NCBI RefSeq assembly: GCF_000165425.1
Contig: NW_001798967.1
Coordinates: 159,657 to 223,656 of the forward strand
Direction: 5' to 3'
DNA length: 64,000 bases
From: Paramecium tetraurelia
Taxonomy: Eukaryota; Ciliophora; Oligohymenophorea; Peniculida; Parameciidae
Position numbers and translations under genes: made by a program. The stretch's first letter is position 1. Each line of letters opens with the position of its first letter. Of this stretch, positions 33,582 through 47,386 are shown in pieces. Below the pieces are notes generated by a model. The model was not told the DNA's origin, did not search any database, and saw only the letters and a list, made by a program, of their open reading frames with translations.

Positions 33582-36500
33582 ATGAATCATAATAGATAAT
33601 TTTAAAGTTTAAGAAGTGTTCCAGATGTGCAGGAAACTGATGAAACAGAAGATCGAATATTTTATTAGATGGTAGGGACAACGCAAGAAGAATCTCATAT
33701 TATCACAAATAGTGACCGCACGGCTATTGAGGAGTGGATGAAGTTACAATAAAGCTTAAAGGAAGAGTAATACAAAATGAGATAGGAGGATGAACTTAAA
33801 AACAAATTGTTGGATGAATTAAAACATGAAAGCAAGAATTATTACTAAACCTACATCAACGTATTGGTCGAGAGCAATATGAATCAAGAGCAAAAGACAT
33901 TGGAGGAATCTACATCTAGATTATTTAGAAATGCAGAAACCAATGTGAAGTTGATATTTGAAAAATTGTCGAATACAAAAGTATGTTCTGCAATATTCCA
34001 ACATCACAACAATACAAATCGGACTACAGATATTGAGACTCTTATACGAACATTCATAAATAGTATCTATGATAACATTGCATGTGGATCTATGTGGAAA
34101 TAACCAATTTTGAAATTGATGAGTGAAATAATTACAACAGAAGTCAATCGATAAGAATTTCCTGAATTTTTGTGGGATCGTGAAGAAACATTAACCCAAT
34201 TTATTATGAAAGAATTTGCAAAACGACCTGAAAATGTCAAATACACTAAAGTGATATTTAAAAACTCTTTGATTCAAATTACTAAAGTCGATAAATTTTT
34301 GGATTTAGACAAAAGGAAAATTGCAGAAAAATTGAGAGATATAAAAAAGGAATAAGATAAAAAATAGAAAGATGAGAAACAATCAATGACATCATCTGCT
34401 TTTATCGTTAAGCAAGTCCCCATCATGCAAAATTCCTCACATAAATCAATACCTTAAAGACAAATACCCATTATCTTGCCAATTAAAAATATAGAAGTAC
34501 CCTAATAAAATATGACAGTCTATTATGCTAATTTAATAAAATAATATGATCAATCAAAGAAAGCCAATACCAAACATTCCAGAAGAAATTAAAACCAATT
34601 AACTGAATTTTCATTAAAAGTTCTTTAATTTGGAGAAGAATAAAGGTAGGCCAAATTCTTAACCATGGAAAGACGAAGCATTCCACCTATTTAAGAATCT
34701 CATTCAGAATCACCCATTCGAAAATTATCAGAAGTTTATAGCCATAATAGTAGATCTGATCAATATATGAATAATGAAATTAATAGTGTGTTGATAGCAT
34801 GCATAGATAAATTTAAACAGCTGGTAAACAATATCATGGAGAACATTTTTAAGAATATATACTTAATACCTCAAGGCATTCGTATTATTTGTAAAATGAT
34901 TCAAATCACAATCTTAAAAAAGTTTCCAGATGCCACTGAATAGCAAATATAAGAGAATATCTTTAGTTTCTTATTTAATGTTTGGTTGATACCTTAATTG
35001 GTATTCCCAAAACAATATTCCTCTTTTAAATATATACGTGAAGATCATGAAAACACTGTTTAATAAATTCATACCATCATTAAAAAAATGATTAAGAACC
35101 AGAAATACAATGATGATCCTTAATACAATAGATTAAATTAGTATATGTAAGATTTGTAACCCTCTCTTAAAGATTATCTTCAAGAAATCTTGAATTTGTG
35201 TCCTGATTCTGTTAGTGCTATAATTAATGATACTAATAAAATAGATGGAATACAATCTAATTGTGTTTGCATAGCTTTGGATGAGATTAAAGTTCTTTGC
35301 TTATTATTATAGGATATGAAAACATTCAAAACTGAGTCTGCAGATCTTCAAAAGGTCATTAATTAGCTTGTTATTTTGGCAACAAGAACCTTGGAAATAG
35401 ATAAGCATGAAAACATATTCAGATAACAATCTAATTTATAGACTTAATAGTAAATATATGCACTAATCTTAAATTTTTCTATTCCAAATAACATCGTCTA
35501 TTAAGAATAGGTACAGCCTTTGAAGAAGATGAAAGATGAAAAATTGAGAAATTAAAGGAAACTTATTAATGCCTTGATGAAATGCTTGATCGAAATTCAA
35601 GATTTGGCTACTTCCACATCTGGAAATTAAGAAGAAACCAGTCTCAAAAGGGTTCTTACTAATTTTGTTGATGTAATTGTTTATTTAATAAATTTAGAAA
35701 TACACCTATTTGGATGACAAAAAGACTGTATTCTAAATTAAATACGTATTGGAACAACTAAAACTATTAAACAAAGAGGATTTGCAAAGCAATTTAAGAA
35801 ATATTTATTAAATTTTGAATTAGGAATTTTAAGAACGTTCAATGATATTGACTGAACACATTCAATAAACTAAATATCAATTATTGAGTGCGAAGTATAA
35901 TATTAAGAAAAATTATGAAGTGATGAGAGAGTCTTTTGAATAATTAAGCTAAGAAAAAAGATAAAAATAATTATATGATTTCATTGAAAAAACACCCCTA
36001 ACATTATGTGTCACATCTCCAAAAACAAGAGAAGGCTTATTTTCTATTAAAGCCATGAAACTCAGAAATAATAATAATAATGAATCCTTAGATGAAAATT
36101 AAATTTGGGTTGAACAATAGAGCGAATGCATTCACAACGCTATTAATCTAGAATTCATAAAACAGATTGTAGGAGGAGCCAGTCCCAACGACTAGAAGAA
36201 AAACTCTGAATTTTCAAATTCTCATTGTTCTGATATCAAATAATTTATTGAAAACTTTTCATCACTTTAAGAAGTCAAAGATGCTGTCATTTCTGGAGAG
36301 GATAAGGCTGGTGTGAAGAATGCCTACTTTGAATTTATTTAAGCCTTAGCTACTTTTTTGAAAGGAAAGAACGAAATGAAAATAGATGAAATCTAAATGA
36401 TGGATATGCTGGAAAAGTATGTCAGCAAACGTGTTTATGATAAGTAATAATTTAAGCATTATTGAGATAGAGTCTATCCAAAGGAGAGAACATACAAAGA

Positions 36501-37357
36501 TGCTGGTCTTTACTTTAGAATTAAATCTTTGGAGTGGGTCAACTATGACCATTTAGAAATAATTAAATAAAATAGAGTTGATGAAATGTGGGATTTAGCA
36601 GTAGAAGGTATCCTGTATTCTATGAAATTTTATAGCATTATTGAACATCGATAATTGCAAGACAGCTGTTAATAAATTAGAAGCCATGATCTAATGTTCA
36701 AAAATCATGAATGATGTTCTCAAATTAACTTCATTAAAAGAGGAAGCTACATCTGCAGATACTGTGTTACCCATTCTTATTTACATTCTTATTAAAGCTG
36801 CTCCACAAAGATTGCATAGCAACTTAAACTTTGTCTCATTATTCTTAGACAAAAGCAAAACTGTGAGTCAGCAAGGCTATTGTTTGACCTAATTATAATT
36901 GGCAATACAATGGTTGGAAGAAGTGGATCATAAACTATTGAAAATGGATTAGTTGAACTTTCTTGAGTAATTCTTATCTTTATCGTAGAACAATAACAAA
37001 AGCAGAAATTAGATATGGTATCCATTATTTAAAGAGAAGAAATAGATCAGAGAGAATTTCAATGCCTCTAAACAAAATTTAAGCACTTATCAATTGATTT
37101 AAATATCAAATTATAGTAATTTAACTTAACAAATTAAAATTAAAAACAAATCTCTTATTTATACATTTTATATATAGCATTTATATTAATAAGAATTTTT
37201 TGTTATACATTCTCAATAATTGAAAATATTGGAAATTACATTAAATGATATATATCACCTATCCTAATAAAGTTAAAAATATTAGACTAAACTCAATATA
37301 TATACAATTTATATATATATATTATTTATTTCTTTATCAATCTTATTCTTATAATGA
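33582..37357 (+). CDS. RasGAP plus VPS9 domain protein (RME-6/GAPVD1-like)
   Basis: About 1,230 residues. The N-terminal half contains a RasGAP-type domain: FQHHNNTNRTTDIETLIRTF, LIPQGIRIICKMIQITILKK and IFSFLFNVWLIPQLVFPKQY, the counterpart of the 'LP.G.R.I...FLF.R...PAI..P' core. The C-terminal third holds a VPS9 domain: IMNDVLKLTSLKEEATSADT, VLPILIYILIKAAPQRLHSN and FLDKSKTVSQQGYCLTQLQL. VPS9 domains exchange nucleotide on Rab5-type GTPases at early endosomes. This order is that of RME-6/GAPVD1. Introns 35679-35697, 36444-36470 and 36608-36635 restore the frame. After the VPS9 domain the frame stays open to TGA 37355-37357, overlapping the convergent MORN gene; an unseen intron could end it earlier. 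Confidence 0.8.
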
Positions 37358-38511
37358 AATTAAGTATCCTTGATCCCATTTACCCTTAATAACCTATCCA
37401 TCAACAGTTGTAAATTCTCCTTCTCCATGCACTATTCCATCCTCAAACTCTCCAAAATATTGTTCTTGATTTGTAAGGATAAGTGTTCCCTGTCCATGCA
37501 TTTTTCCTTATAAAAAGTTACCTAGTATAACTAAATAATATTATGTACCTTCATATGAAGCCCATCCATTGCCAATAGATGTCATATTGTTCCAATCAAT
37601 TGGTTCATTCAATTCTTCAGTTTGGAGATTTGTCAATCTTCCTTGACCCTCATAAAGGTTGTCTTTCCAATAGCCTGCATAAACTTATTGCCCATCAGCA
37701 TCTGTTAAAATACCAAATCCATTTCTAGTTTAAGGGGGATATCCTTATCCTCTATAAATATATCCGTCTTCATATTGCAATGCCAATTCTAGAATAATTT
37801 GAATATAAATACCTTGAATATTTTCATCTTCATCCTCACCTTAAGGTTCATTAGATTTATTAGACTAGCGACCTTTGTTTCCAGAATCCTCTATTTAATA
37901 TTTTTTGATGATTTCTTCTGTGCTTTTGAGTGCATTCTAATATCTCTTATCCAGATCCTCATCTGGTTGAGATTAGGGGACTGGTTGCTTTTTCTGAGGA
38001 GGAGGCGGCTATTGCTTTTATTAGTTAGGCTATGGATGATTGACACCTACAAAAATAAAATATTTAACATACTCTTATTTGGCTGTTATGGTTTTTAAGC
38101 TTAGGGTTGCTAAGAATTTCTTATTCTCTCTTAAACTTACTCTAGAGTTAGATACTATCTCTAAGGTGATTAATATTAAGGAGGTGGGGATCTTGGAACT
38201 TATTGAGATTGCATGAGTCCATTTCTTGATGGTGATTATGCTGCTTTCAATCTATCTGGAGATTGGAATGTTCTTTAAGGTGAAGCCATAATTTGACTCA
38301 TCATTGGTTAAGGTTGGTGTGCTTGAGGTATGATAGGCTAAGTATATGGATTATAAGGATAAGGCTGAGCAAATCTAAGACCAGAATAGCCATATTGTGG
38401 AGCATATTAGACAGGTGGTCTCCATTGCTATGGTACTTATGGAAGTACACCATAGGGAGGGTATCTGTATTACGGATATGCTTGGGGATAGAAGTGCTAA
38501 GGATAATACAT
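37337..38511 (-). CDS. MORN-repeat protein with Pro/Tyr/Gln-rich N-terminus
   Basis: About 370 residues. The first 130 are Pro/Tyr/Gln-rich and probably disordered (MYYPQHFYPQAYPQYRYPPY, then PPPPQKKQPVPQ). The C-terminal half contains MORN repeats of the YxGxxxxGxxHGxG type: YEDGYIYRGQGYPPQTRNGF, YAGYWKDNLYEGQGRL, GNFLQGKMHGQGTLI, FGEFEDGIVHGEGEF. MORN arrays bind lipids or build cytoskeletal and ciliary structures. Introns: 26 bases (GTATGTTAAATA...TTGTAG) and 27 bases (GTACATAATATT...TACTAG). Stop TGA 37337-37339, inside the tail of the convergent neighbour. Confidence 0.8.
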
Positions 38512-38741
38512 TAAATTAAAAACTTAATAATCAAATAGATTGAGAGATCATTTATCTTCTGTAGACCATAATAAAAACCTAGATGCCATGAAATAATCTC
38601 TGGATTTAGAAAATAAGGCAAAGAAATAGAGAATAATATTATTTTGATATACATCTGCAACCATTATACTATAATTAGATAATCGGGGAAATTCAAATAA
38701 TATATTGGGGAGATTGATGAATGCATAAATTTATTAAAAAT

Positions 38742-41700
38742 ATGAATTATGTTTCACGCAGTCCTTAAGTCCCTATCTATCAATAGATAAAGGCGTTTGT
38801 CTAAGGTCTGGCCCAAAAGCGAAACTAGAAGGTCGTGTTGAATGAGGTTTAATCTCTCATTAATCAATTGGGCATACCTGGTGAATAGTATTTTCTGCTT
38901 CAACTTCTAGAAAGCATAGAAGTGCAGAAGGAGAAGCAATCATTAACACAGAAGGGGTAATTCCTGGTGTAATGGCTTCAACAAGCTTCATCTAAATCCC
39001 ATTTCATCGATTACTTTTGTGGTGTAGTTGAAGCAGTGTGTCCTCAGTCCCAATCCATTACTGAATATTTGTGTGAACTGTGTAATGCTCTTAAAGTGCC
39101 ATCTCTGGTCCAAATGATTATGTGGTTGTCTATCACATTTTCATCAAATTAGAATTTCTCTAAAGAAGGCATAAAGATGCTGAAGAAGAAGCTACAAGAG
39201 CCATTTTAATAGAAAAATAACTTATAAGTGCCCCAGTATGTAATTCACACATTGTTGTATCAACTCAGAAACATTCCTGAATTGTCGGTAAAATATTTAA
39301 ATAATATTAGGATCTTGAATAAGAAATTAAGAATTTCAATGAGTACGTATAAAATACAAAATAGGCGGATTTAAAATGTTTGTATGATGATGGCAAAAAG
39401 TACATGAAATTGGATCCAGTAAACATAGAAATCCCTAAAATTAATGAATGCATCAAGCCTGTAGACATTCTTAGGGAATTAGGACCTTATACAAGCAATT
39501 TGTCATAAATCTTCACAGAATACACTGATAGTGATATTATGGATTGCTTATTGTATTTGGCCAATAACCAGGGTGAGGATGCTTCCAAAGATGCTCATAA
39601 AGATACCCATAAGGATGCTCATAAAGAGGCTCTTAAGGAGGCTTAAAAAGATGTTCAATAGTTGTTTAAATTGACATCGAATACTTAACAGCCAGATTGG
39701 AATTAGTTATCAAATGAAGTGAATAAGCAATAGGAAGAAGATTTTATTAAGTTCTTTATCAATGACAACAACAAACGACAGTGGTCTTAAGTATTTGAGA
39801 AGTTGGATAGACCCAATTTATAGTTGTCACAGTAAGGATATAACAATCTAATGGGATTCTTAGGCAAAATTAAGAAATAATAATAACAATTTCAATTGCC
39901 TCATAGATTGTTATTGGACAAATGGCATAATAAGAAATCTTAGATCACTTTTCTTAACTGTATGTTAAAAGCAAACAAACCTGAATAGTTGTTCTGGAAT
40001 GAAATCTAACCCAAAAAGTTAGTGATCATGGAACATAATACTAATTATAAAAACCAATAATAATTGCAATATTGGTACAATTTAGAGTTTGTTCAAATGC
40101 TAATAGAATTGAGTGAGTATGGATACATAGCTGAAATCAGAGACTTTTTTGAATCGCCAATTAAATAGAACCCAGATTTAGTGATATTGGCTTTATTCCA
40201 AATTTCCCCCACTTAAGGTGGAGCATTAATAGATGAATTATTTACTTAGCTATTTCCTAATTATGTATCATAACATGCCAATTCATCACCAGTATTAGAA
40301 TAGATGTGGAAATTCAATTAGAATTTATTTATAACTGGAATAAGTGAGTTATATAAGAAAGAATATGGGAAGAAAGAAAATTCCTGTTTAAATTTATCAA
40401 GGGTCTTGGATATAGTTTAACAACTCTTTCAAAATTCCCAGTAAAACAATACATCATTGTTAACAATGGCTAAATTTGATGATTATCAATTTTCAGTTCC
40501 TTTGGGTATTTTAGCAGGTAAGAGAGAATACTTGAATTTTGATATTTGGTTGAATGAGAGAATTAAATCTTAAGGTATTCCTTTTGTTAATGTACTCCTA
40601 CAATACATAGATGAAAATGTTATCTAATAGATAAAGGAGTACTAACTTAAAGCTGGATTACCAAATGGTTAATTGGGATAGATGCAAATCCAATAATTAG
40701 ATTAGATATTAGATAAGGGATAATTGAAATTAGAGATGATAACAATTATTTTTGAGTAGTTGATGAATCAAGGAGACAAATTGGGAAATAAGATTAAACA
40801 AACAACTTAATAGTTTTACAAGGAAGTTGTTTAAGTGTTTCCTTAATTGGCAGGACAGCCAAATTAAAAAACTAATTAGGAAGTCGAAAGTAAGACAGAC
40901 AGTTATTTTGAGAGTTATTACAATGAGTAAATCAGTTTGGAAAACTTCTTAAATTAGATGGTTTAATGGAAAACACAGGGAAGTATATAAGAGAAAGAAG
41001 TGTATGCTTGTATAATAACAAATTTGTATAATGAATATCAATTTCATTTGAAATACCCTAAGAAGGAATTGGAATTGACAGGGTAATTATTTGGAGGAGT
41101 ATTGGAAAGAGGATTAGTAGAAGGTCAAAGTATTTAGATAGGCTTGAGGATAATTTAAGTGTCATTAAAGAACAACACATAGAGATATGATTTTGCGGTT
41201 AAGGCTTTGGAGGTTATGAAAAATAAAATATACGAATGGCCTTGGTTTGCATAAGATGTTATGGCATGTGAACAATTATCCTTTAAGAATCCAGATCTAT
41301 TGGCTGAAATTATTAGAGTGTGTGAAAAGCATGGAATAAAATCCCCTTTGTAACCTGCTCCACCACCAATATAGCCAGTATTTCACAAGCCTCTTTAATT
41401 GGTTGCTTAGAAAGAAAAGTAAGAGGAGGAACCCGTGTAATTGACTCTAAAGAAATCAGAATCAGTTCCTGTTTAATAGGTACAACCAACTCCAATCGTA
41501 GTTCCAGCCGTAGTACAACCCATTTAAATACCTATCCAATAAACATAACCTATTATAGTACCATAATAGCAACCAGTCACATAGGTTCAATAACATCAAT
41601 AAGTGCATTTACAATCAGTCACTCCGCCTCCTACTTTATAGAAGACTTCTTAATTACCTGTTTAACATACACCTCAACCTTAAAAACAAAAGTAAGAGGA

Positions 41701-44700
41701 TAATAGTACAAACATTAATCTCACTTACAAATAGATCTTGTAATTGGAGTTTGATGAGTTTTAAAGATGTGGAGCTGATTCAGAAGTTAAAGAGTACTTT
41801 ACCTTTACTTTGAACAGCATCTCCTAGAATAATGTTGAGTAAAAGGCTGCAGAAATAAGAAATAAATTAGAAAACTAGGATGCTTTATTCTATTTCATTA
41901 AAACTATTGCTTACTTACGTTCTCCTATGGCTTAATAGTAGGCATAGGGTCCTAATGTAATGTGTTGTTTACTTGCTGCATTGAATAAATCAAAGTACTT
42001 CTCAGATGTTGCCAAGGAAGTGAGCAAAGGATTAACTAGATTATTGACTTTCAATAAAACAAGTCCTTCTGCCGATGATAGAAGCACTATCAAAAATATG
42101 GGAAGCTTCCTGGGTCAAATCACAGTATCCAGAGACAAACCATTCTTGTTTAAGTACTTTGATTACAAAACCTTACTAAAATAAAATCAACTCACAATTT
42201 ATCCTCTTTGCAAGATCTTAGAATAGGTCAAATCTAGTCAAATTTTCACAAAGAATAATAAGTGGGTGAATAGAATCTTATAAGAATTGGATACTGCTAA
42301 GGAAACATGCAATACAATGGCTAAATATGAAATCATGAATCTGCTCAAATAAATCGAATACTAAGTTTAACCCATCAATCCAACACCCACTCCTATTACT
42401 ATACCAAATCCAGTTGTACCGATCATAACTTAACCTATTGTATAACCTATTATGGATTTGGATCCACTTAATAAATTGAATATCAAGAATCTACCTCAAT
42501 ATGTGATGGCTGATTCTAAAAACTTAAATGACAAATTGAATGAGGCTGACTGCAAAAATCTTGTGGCTACAGCCTTAGATCATGCCATATCTGATATCAT
42601 TCCACCTGTCATTAGCAGAAGTGTTACTATAGCATTGATTACAACAAGAGAATTAGTTTTTAAAGATTTTGCACTTGAACCAAATGAAAAATACATGTTA
42701 AGAGGAATGCATATGATAGCTTCTCATTTATCAGGTAGTTTGGCCATGGTTACTTGCAGAGAACCCTTAAAAGTCAGGATCACTCATTATCTTAAAGAAG
42801 GCATCGAATAAATTGATCTTGACAATAAAACCAAAGAGACTTTTGTCTAAACTGCTGCATAAGAAAATTTAGATTTAGGATGTGCTCTGATCAGAAAAGC
42901 AGTTATAGAAAGAGCATTGGAGGATGTCAATTAAGATCCTTCCATTTTGGAATAATTAGAAAAGAGACAACGATGCAAAGAGAAGGGCTAACAATATAGA
43001 GATGAAATCACTTAAAATCAACTAAAATTCTTACCTGAACCATTACAACCAAGAATCTCTGGTTTGACCGAAGAAGAAATTAGAATCTATGAAGAATTCG
43101 GTAATAAGAAGAAACAGCCTAAATAATCAGTCTTGCAAAAGGTTTCTACTCTCTGTTAACTACTCTAAGATCCATAGAACAATGAAGAAAAAATTTAACA
43201 ATTAATCCAAGATTTAAATGAATAGGATTAATCGAATCCGGAGCAATTTTATAAGGATTTGGCTGATAAATTTTTATAGGTTATCTTAACCAATAATTTG
43301 ACTTCAGAGAAAATATCAATCTCATTGGATTTGATTACTATCCTTATTAGAAAGATAAATGAAAAAGTTGGTAAGAAATGGAGTGAATTGGTTACTGAAT
43401 TCATTACTAAAAACATCGAACTCTTAGAACATAGTCCATTATGGTGGTAAGCATTCCCTATTATGTTGAATAAAAGATTAATCTAAATGTAGGAGGCTGA
43501 ACAAGTGATGACTCAAATTCTCACTAAGGACAATCAAATGAATGTTAGTTCCATTGTATTCATACTTAGAAAGGTCATAATTGAAGAGGATAATAATAAT
43601 AATACATATTTGAATTAATTCAAACCTATTTTTAAAGAACTCAGTAAAAAGAAAGACACTAATCCAACAGTCTCTAAATTCTTTTTGGAACTTACTAGTT
43701 TTGTCTCCAATAACCCTTAAACTAAGGTTTTCTAAAAGAAATTAAATTTAATCAAAAATTTCTATTAAAAAATTGATGAAGAATTTTCGAATAAAGTATC
43801 TCTCAAATTGAAATAATGGTACTAATTAAGTTCAGAGGAAGAGTTCAACAACTTCTTTAGAGTTGAAGGAGAAAGCCAATTCTTTGTTGAAGATTAATTG
43901 AGTAAGTTCTGTGCTTATGCAATTGAATTGAGTATGACTGATGTGAATAAAGATTATATGGATCACTCCTAAATTGAATAATTAGGGAAGATGCTTACAA
44001 TGGTGTCAAAGGGACTTGACCCAAAGATGAAACCTAAATTTTTTGAAAAACTATTTGATGGATGTTTAATGGTACTCACAAAGTTACATGAAGCCACAAA
44101 ATAGAAATTTAATTAAAGACAATTATTCAAACTGTTTTATAATTTACTTTTTGATTTACAAATTTTGGATGAAGAGAATATTAGATTATTCCATAATAAA
44201 TTTGCTGAGTTTTTAGAAAAGGTTGAACCAAGTCTGTATCCAGGATTCTCTTATGCTTGGTTAGAATTACTTTGCAATAGATATTTCTAATAGATTATAA
44301 CTACAAATGAGAATGCTTATGCAAGGTTGATCATTAAATTACTAGAATTTGTGAGGGATACTATTACTGAAGAAACTATCCAATATCACTATGTCCAAGA
44401 GTATCTTAAGGGAGTGACAAGATTATTTATGCTTTTATTGACTGATTAGAGAAAGTTCTGTAGTAAATATGCTTTGAGTTTTGCAGATGAAGTACCTTTC
44501 AATCATGTATAATTGTTGAATTTGAGTTTGGCAGCTTTTCCAAACGATCAAACTGATGATCCTCAATCTTGCACCAATATTTATGACATTGCAGATGCCC
44601 AATAATTTGGATAAATTGTTCATGCTTGTTTTGAAGAACCTACCTAAACTAAAATCAAAGAGGAAATCCAATTGATGCTAAATTTGAATGATGATGATTT

Positions 44701-45144
44701 GAAAATCAAGGTAAGTAAATACTTTGACTATGATCAAAAATCGAAATTATCTTGCTTGATCTCTGGCTTCTTCATCTTATTACCAAGACACGAAAGTCTT
44801 ACTATCCAATAATAAAGAACATTATTAACAAGGATTATAAAGAATTCAAGTTTTGCCATTAGAAATAATGTGATGAATGTAATCTTGAATTAAATTCGTT
44901 ATCCTGAACGTGCAACCGAATTCTATATTCGATACATCTTGTAATAGTTCATTGTTGGTGATAACTTTTTAATTTAAGAGTAATTTACTACGTATTATTA
45001 TTGTTTATAATCATTAGATTGATCACTAAACGTTTCCTATCTGAAAATCCAAAGACTTGGGGAATGCTGTACTTGCATGAAGAATTAAAGAGAACTTAAT
45101 CTAATAACAACCAATACAAATAGTATTAGATTTAAAGACAATGA
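38742..45144 (+). CDS. NOT1: CCR4-NOT complex scaffold NOT1 (CNOT1)
   Basis: About 2,115 residues, full family length, with introns only at 39288-39310 and 44992-45017. Recognised landmarks are the N-terminal helical domain (LINQLGIPGEQYFLLQLL), the CAF40-binding (DUF3819) region (ISRSVTIALITTRELVFKDF, GSLAMVTCREPLKV), and the NOT1 C-terminal superfamily domain (PSLYPGFSYAWLELLCNR, then LTRIIKNSSFAIRNNVMNVI, ending FLSENPKTWGMLYLHEEL). NOT1 is the scaffold holding CAF1/CCR4 deadenylases, CAF40 and NOT2/3 for cytoplasmic mRNA decay. Hundreds of in-frame TAA/TAG codons with no TGA are the best single proof of the code. A His/Lys/Ala-rich hexapeptide-like repeat (ASKDAHKDTHKDAHKEAL) interrupts the N-terminal region near 39577-39660. 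Confidence 0.93.
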
Positions 45145-45172
45145 CTTATTAATAAAATGTTCATTCAATAAA

Positions 45173-46457
45173 TCATTTTTATTGTAAAATATTAAAGAAA
45201 TATTCTACTTCTAGTATGCCATCCTCTGGCAAATCAGTGCAATGTATAGCATTTTTAACTCTATCAATACCAAATTTGGCTCTTATTGTCTAAGGTCTCA
45301 AAGTCCTTGCAATTTCAGGATCGTGAGGTCCACATAGATCCCTGAAAGATTTAACCTAAATTTTAATTTATATAATTTACAGCATTTTCCTATCTGATTT
45401 CCATAGCAATACAAGGACCAGATGTTAAATGTTCAGACATGGCTTAGAATTCAGGTAAGACACCCTAAATAAGATATGGATTAAGATATACTTTATAGAC
45501 TTCGAAGAATTCCTCACTAGTGGCTCTATCCAAATAGAACATTTGCATAGCTGAAATTTCAAAGCCTTCACTTAAAATGATGTCTATGATTTGTCCAGCT
45601 CTTCCTTCCAATATTACATGTGGTTTGATGATGGCACAAGTGCAATTATTGAATACTGCTGTAGATTTTAGATTAGATTTATCAGAGAAAAAGAAATCTA
45701 ATTCTCTTTGTGCTGATCCAGCTATTCATTATAAATTAATCATCTTACGAGCATCACTGCCATGACAAGCATTCCTGACTCCTTCTGTTCCATATAAAGC
45801 TCTCATTGAATTTGGTGCTTCCACTCTGGCAACCTAACATTTAGTTGGACCAATAAGATCTCTCCATTTCTTCACACTATTATCAGCTATCAATTCCAAA
45901 CCCACTATAAAATCACTACATATGAATTATGTAAGTTCATCAAAGAAGGGTTTGCCCTATTCAAATTTATTAATTATTTACTCTGTGTTCTCCATAGAAT
46001 TGCTAAGCATCTCCAATTTACATTCTAGTCATTTTCAAATTACCAATTACGAAACCGTTCTTTTCAACTGCAGTAATTATCTTCCCTATGTGTGTATATG
46101 CATCTGGTTTTATCATGCCAAATGTTCTAAATATTAATCTTAACCACTTACTTTCCTCTTTAGACTTCAAATTTCGATCTCGTAAATACATCTGCGTAAT
46201 CAACTATCTTTAATTATCTTGAAAAAACTGTCACAATCGATCCTACATACAAGTCCTTCAATTAAACAGAAGGATAGTCACATCTTTTAAGAAATATTCT
46301 TTTATTTTTCAAATCAAACTAAATCCATTAATCATTCATTTACCATCTCTATCGTCTTATCAGCCATAAAGTAAATGAGGTTATAACTCCTTATCAAAGA
46401 AGCACTCGTGTCAAACCATTCCACAATAAACACATATCTTTCATCGTTGACTGCCAT
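45173..46457 (-). CDS. NME7: NME7-like protein (DM10 plus nucleoside diphosphate kinase domains)
   Basis: About 370 residues. It starts MAVNDERYVFIVEWFDTSAS, a DM10 domain typical of NME7 and axonemal proteins. The first NDK domain follows (TFGMIKPDAYTHIGKIITAV, KNGFVIGNLKMTRM; then LIGPTKCQVARVEAPNSMRA, LYGTEGVRNACHGSD, the 'NxxHgSD' active-site His motif), then a second NDK domain (VILEGRAGQIIDIIL type) ending EVEYFFNILQQK and TGA 45173-45175. NME7 is a microtubule inner protein of axonemes and a gamma-tubulin ring regulator. Small introns (25 bases after EM, 25 bases before TFGMIKPD, and others) are required. Some exon ends in the second domain are unresolved. Confidence 0.85.
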
Positions 46458-46711
46458 CTGTTAATAATAATATAATAATATATATAATATAACTAATTTT
46501 CATTATCAATTTTATTTCTCATTCAACCTATCTCCTTTCACTTTACTTACAAACTAATTAATAAGTCTATTAAGGACTCTTTGAGATTATTCTATGATTG
46601 ATCCAATTATTAATCATCTTCTCAGATTTAATCCATTATGGTTGTTATTTGAAGCATCATTATATTGTAATACTAATCATTTAACTCTTAATAATAACAA
46701 TTAATTATTAA

Positions 46712-47386
46712 ATGGCTGATAAGTTTCTTTAATTAACAAATAATTATTGCTATCAATACTCAAGAAGAACACAAAAGTTTAATGATTAGGCTTAACATTC
46801 ACAGAGAATCTATACTGACATTTCACCTTTGCCAAAATGCAACAACCCTACTTTCAATTCTCCTAGAAAATTAATGAAAACTACATGTGCCTCTTTTTTT
46901 GATCATTTTTAAAAACTTCCAAGTCCTAAACTCACTGCTTATTAGACATATCTTCAAACGATATTATAAAATAAGAATGAGATATAAGCCAAATAAAATT
47001 ACTAACCCTCTTTTACATTACATAACATTTATGGATAGAGAATTAATGCTTAGAAATAGTCAAAGGATACAATTAAATAAATATAAAACTAACAATAAAA
47101 TAAATCGGCTTGCAAAATTTAGTTAAAAAACACAACCAACTCTAATTCATAGTATCATTCTCCCCGTAAAACTAGAATATAGTGTATAAATAATTAATCA
47201 AGAATATAAATTATAAACAACTTATCTAAATAAATTTAAAAAACTAAAATAGATCCTATTTAGGAGAAATCTGCCTAGTAATAACTTTATTCCAAAATAT
47301 AAAACATCGAAAGCAAAAGAATTTTAACATTTGATGATAATTTTGATGATATCGAACCATGGAATACATCAGAATAAAAATATTGA
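46712..47386 (+). CDS. Hypothetical basic Gln/Asn-rich protein (224 aa)
   Basis: A single uninterrupted frame, MADKFLQLTNNYCYQYSRRT to TGA 47384-47386. Rich in Gln, Asn, Lys and Ser, with short motifs SPLPKCNNPTFNSPRKLMKT and YHSPRKTRIQ (SPRK sites suited to proline-directed kinases) and an acidic aromatic end (FDDNFDDIEPWNTSEQKY). No domain recognised. A standard-code ORF in another frame (46887-47126) is a shadow of it. Confidence 0.55.
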
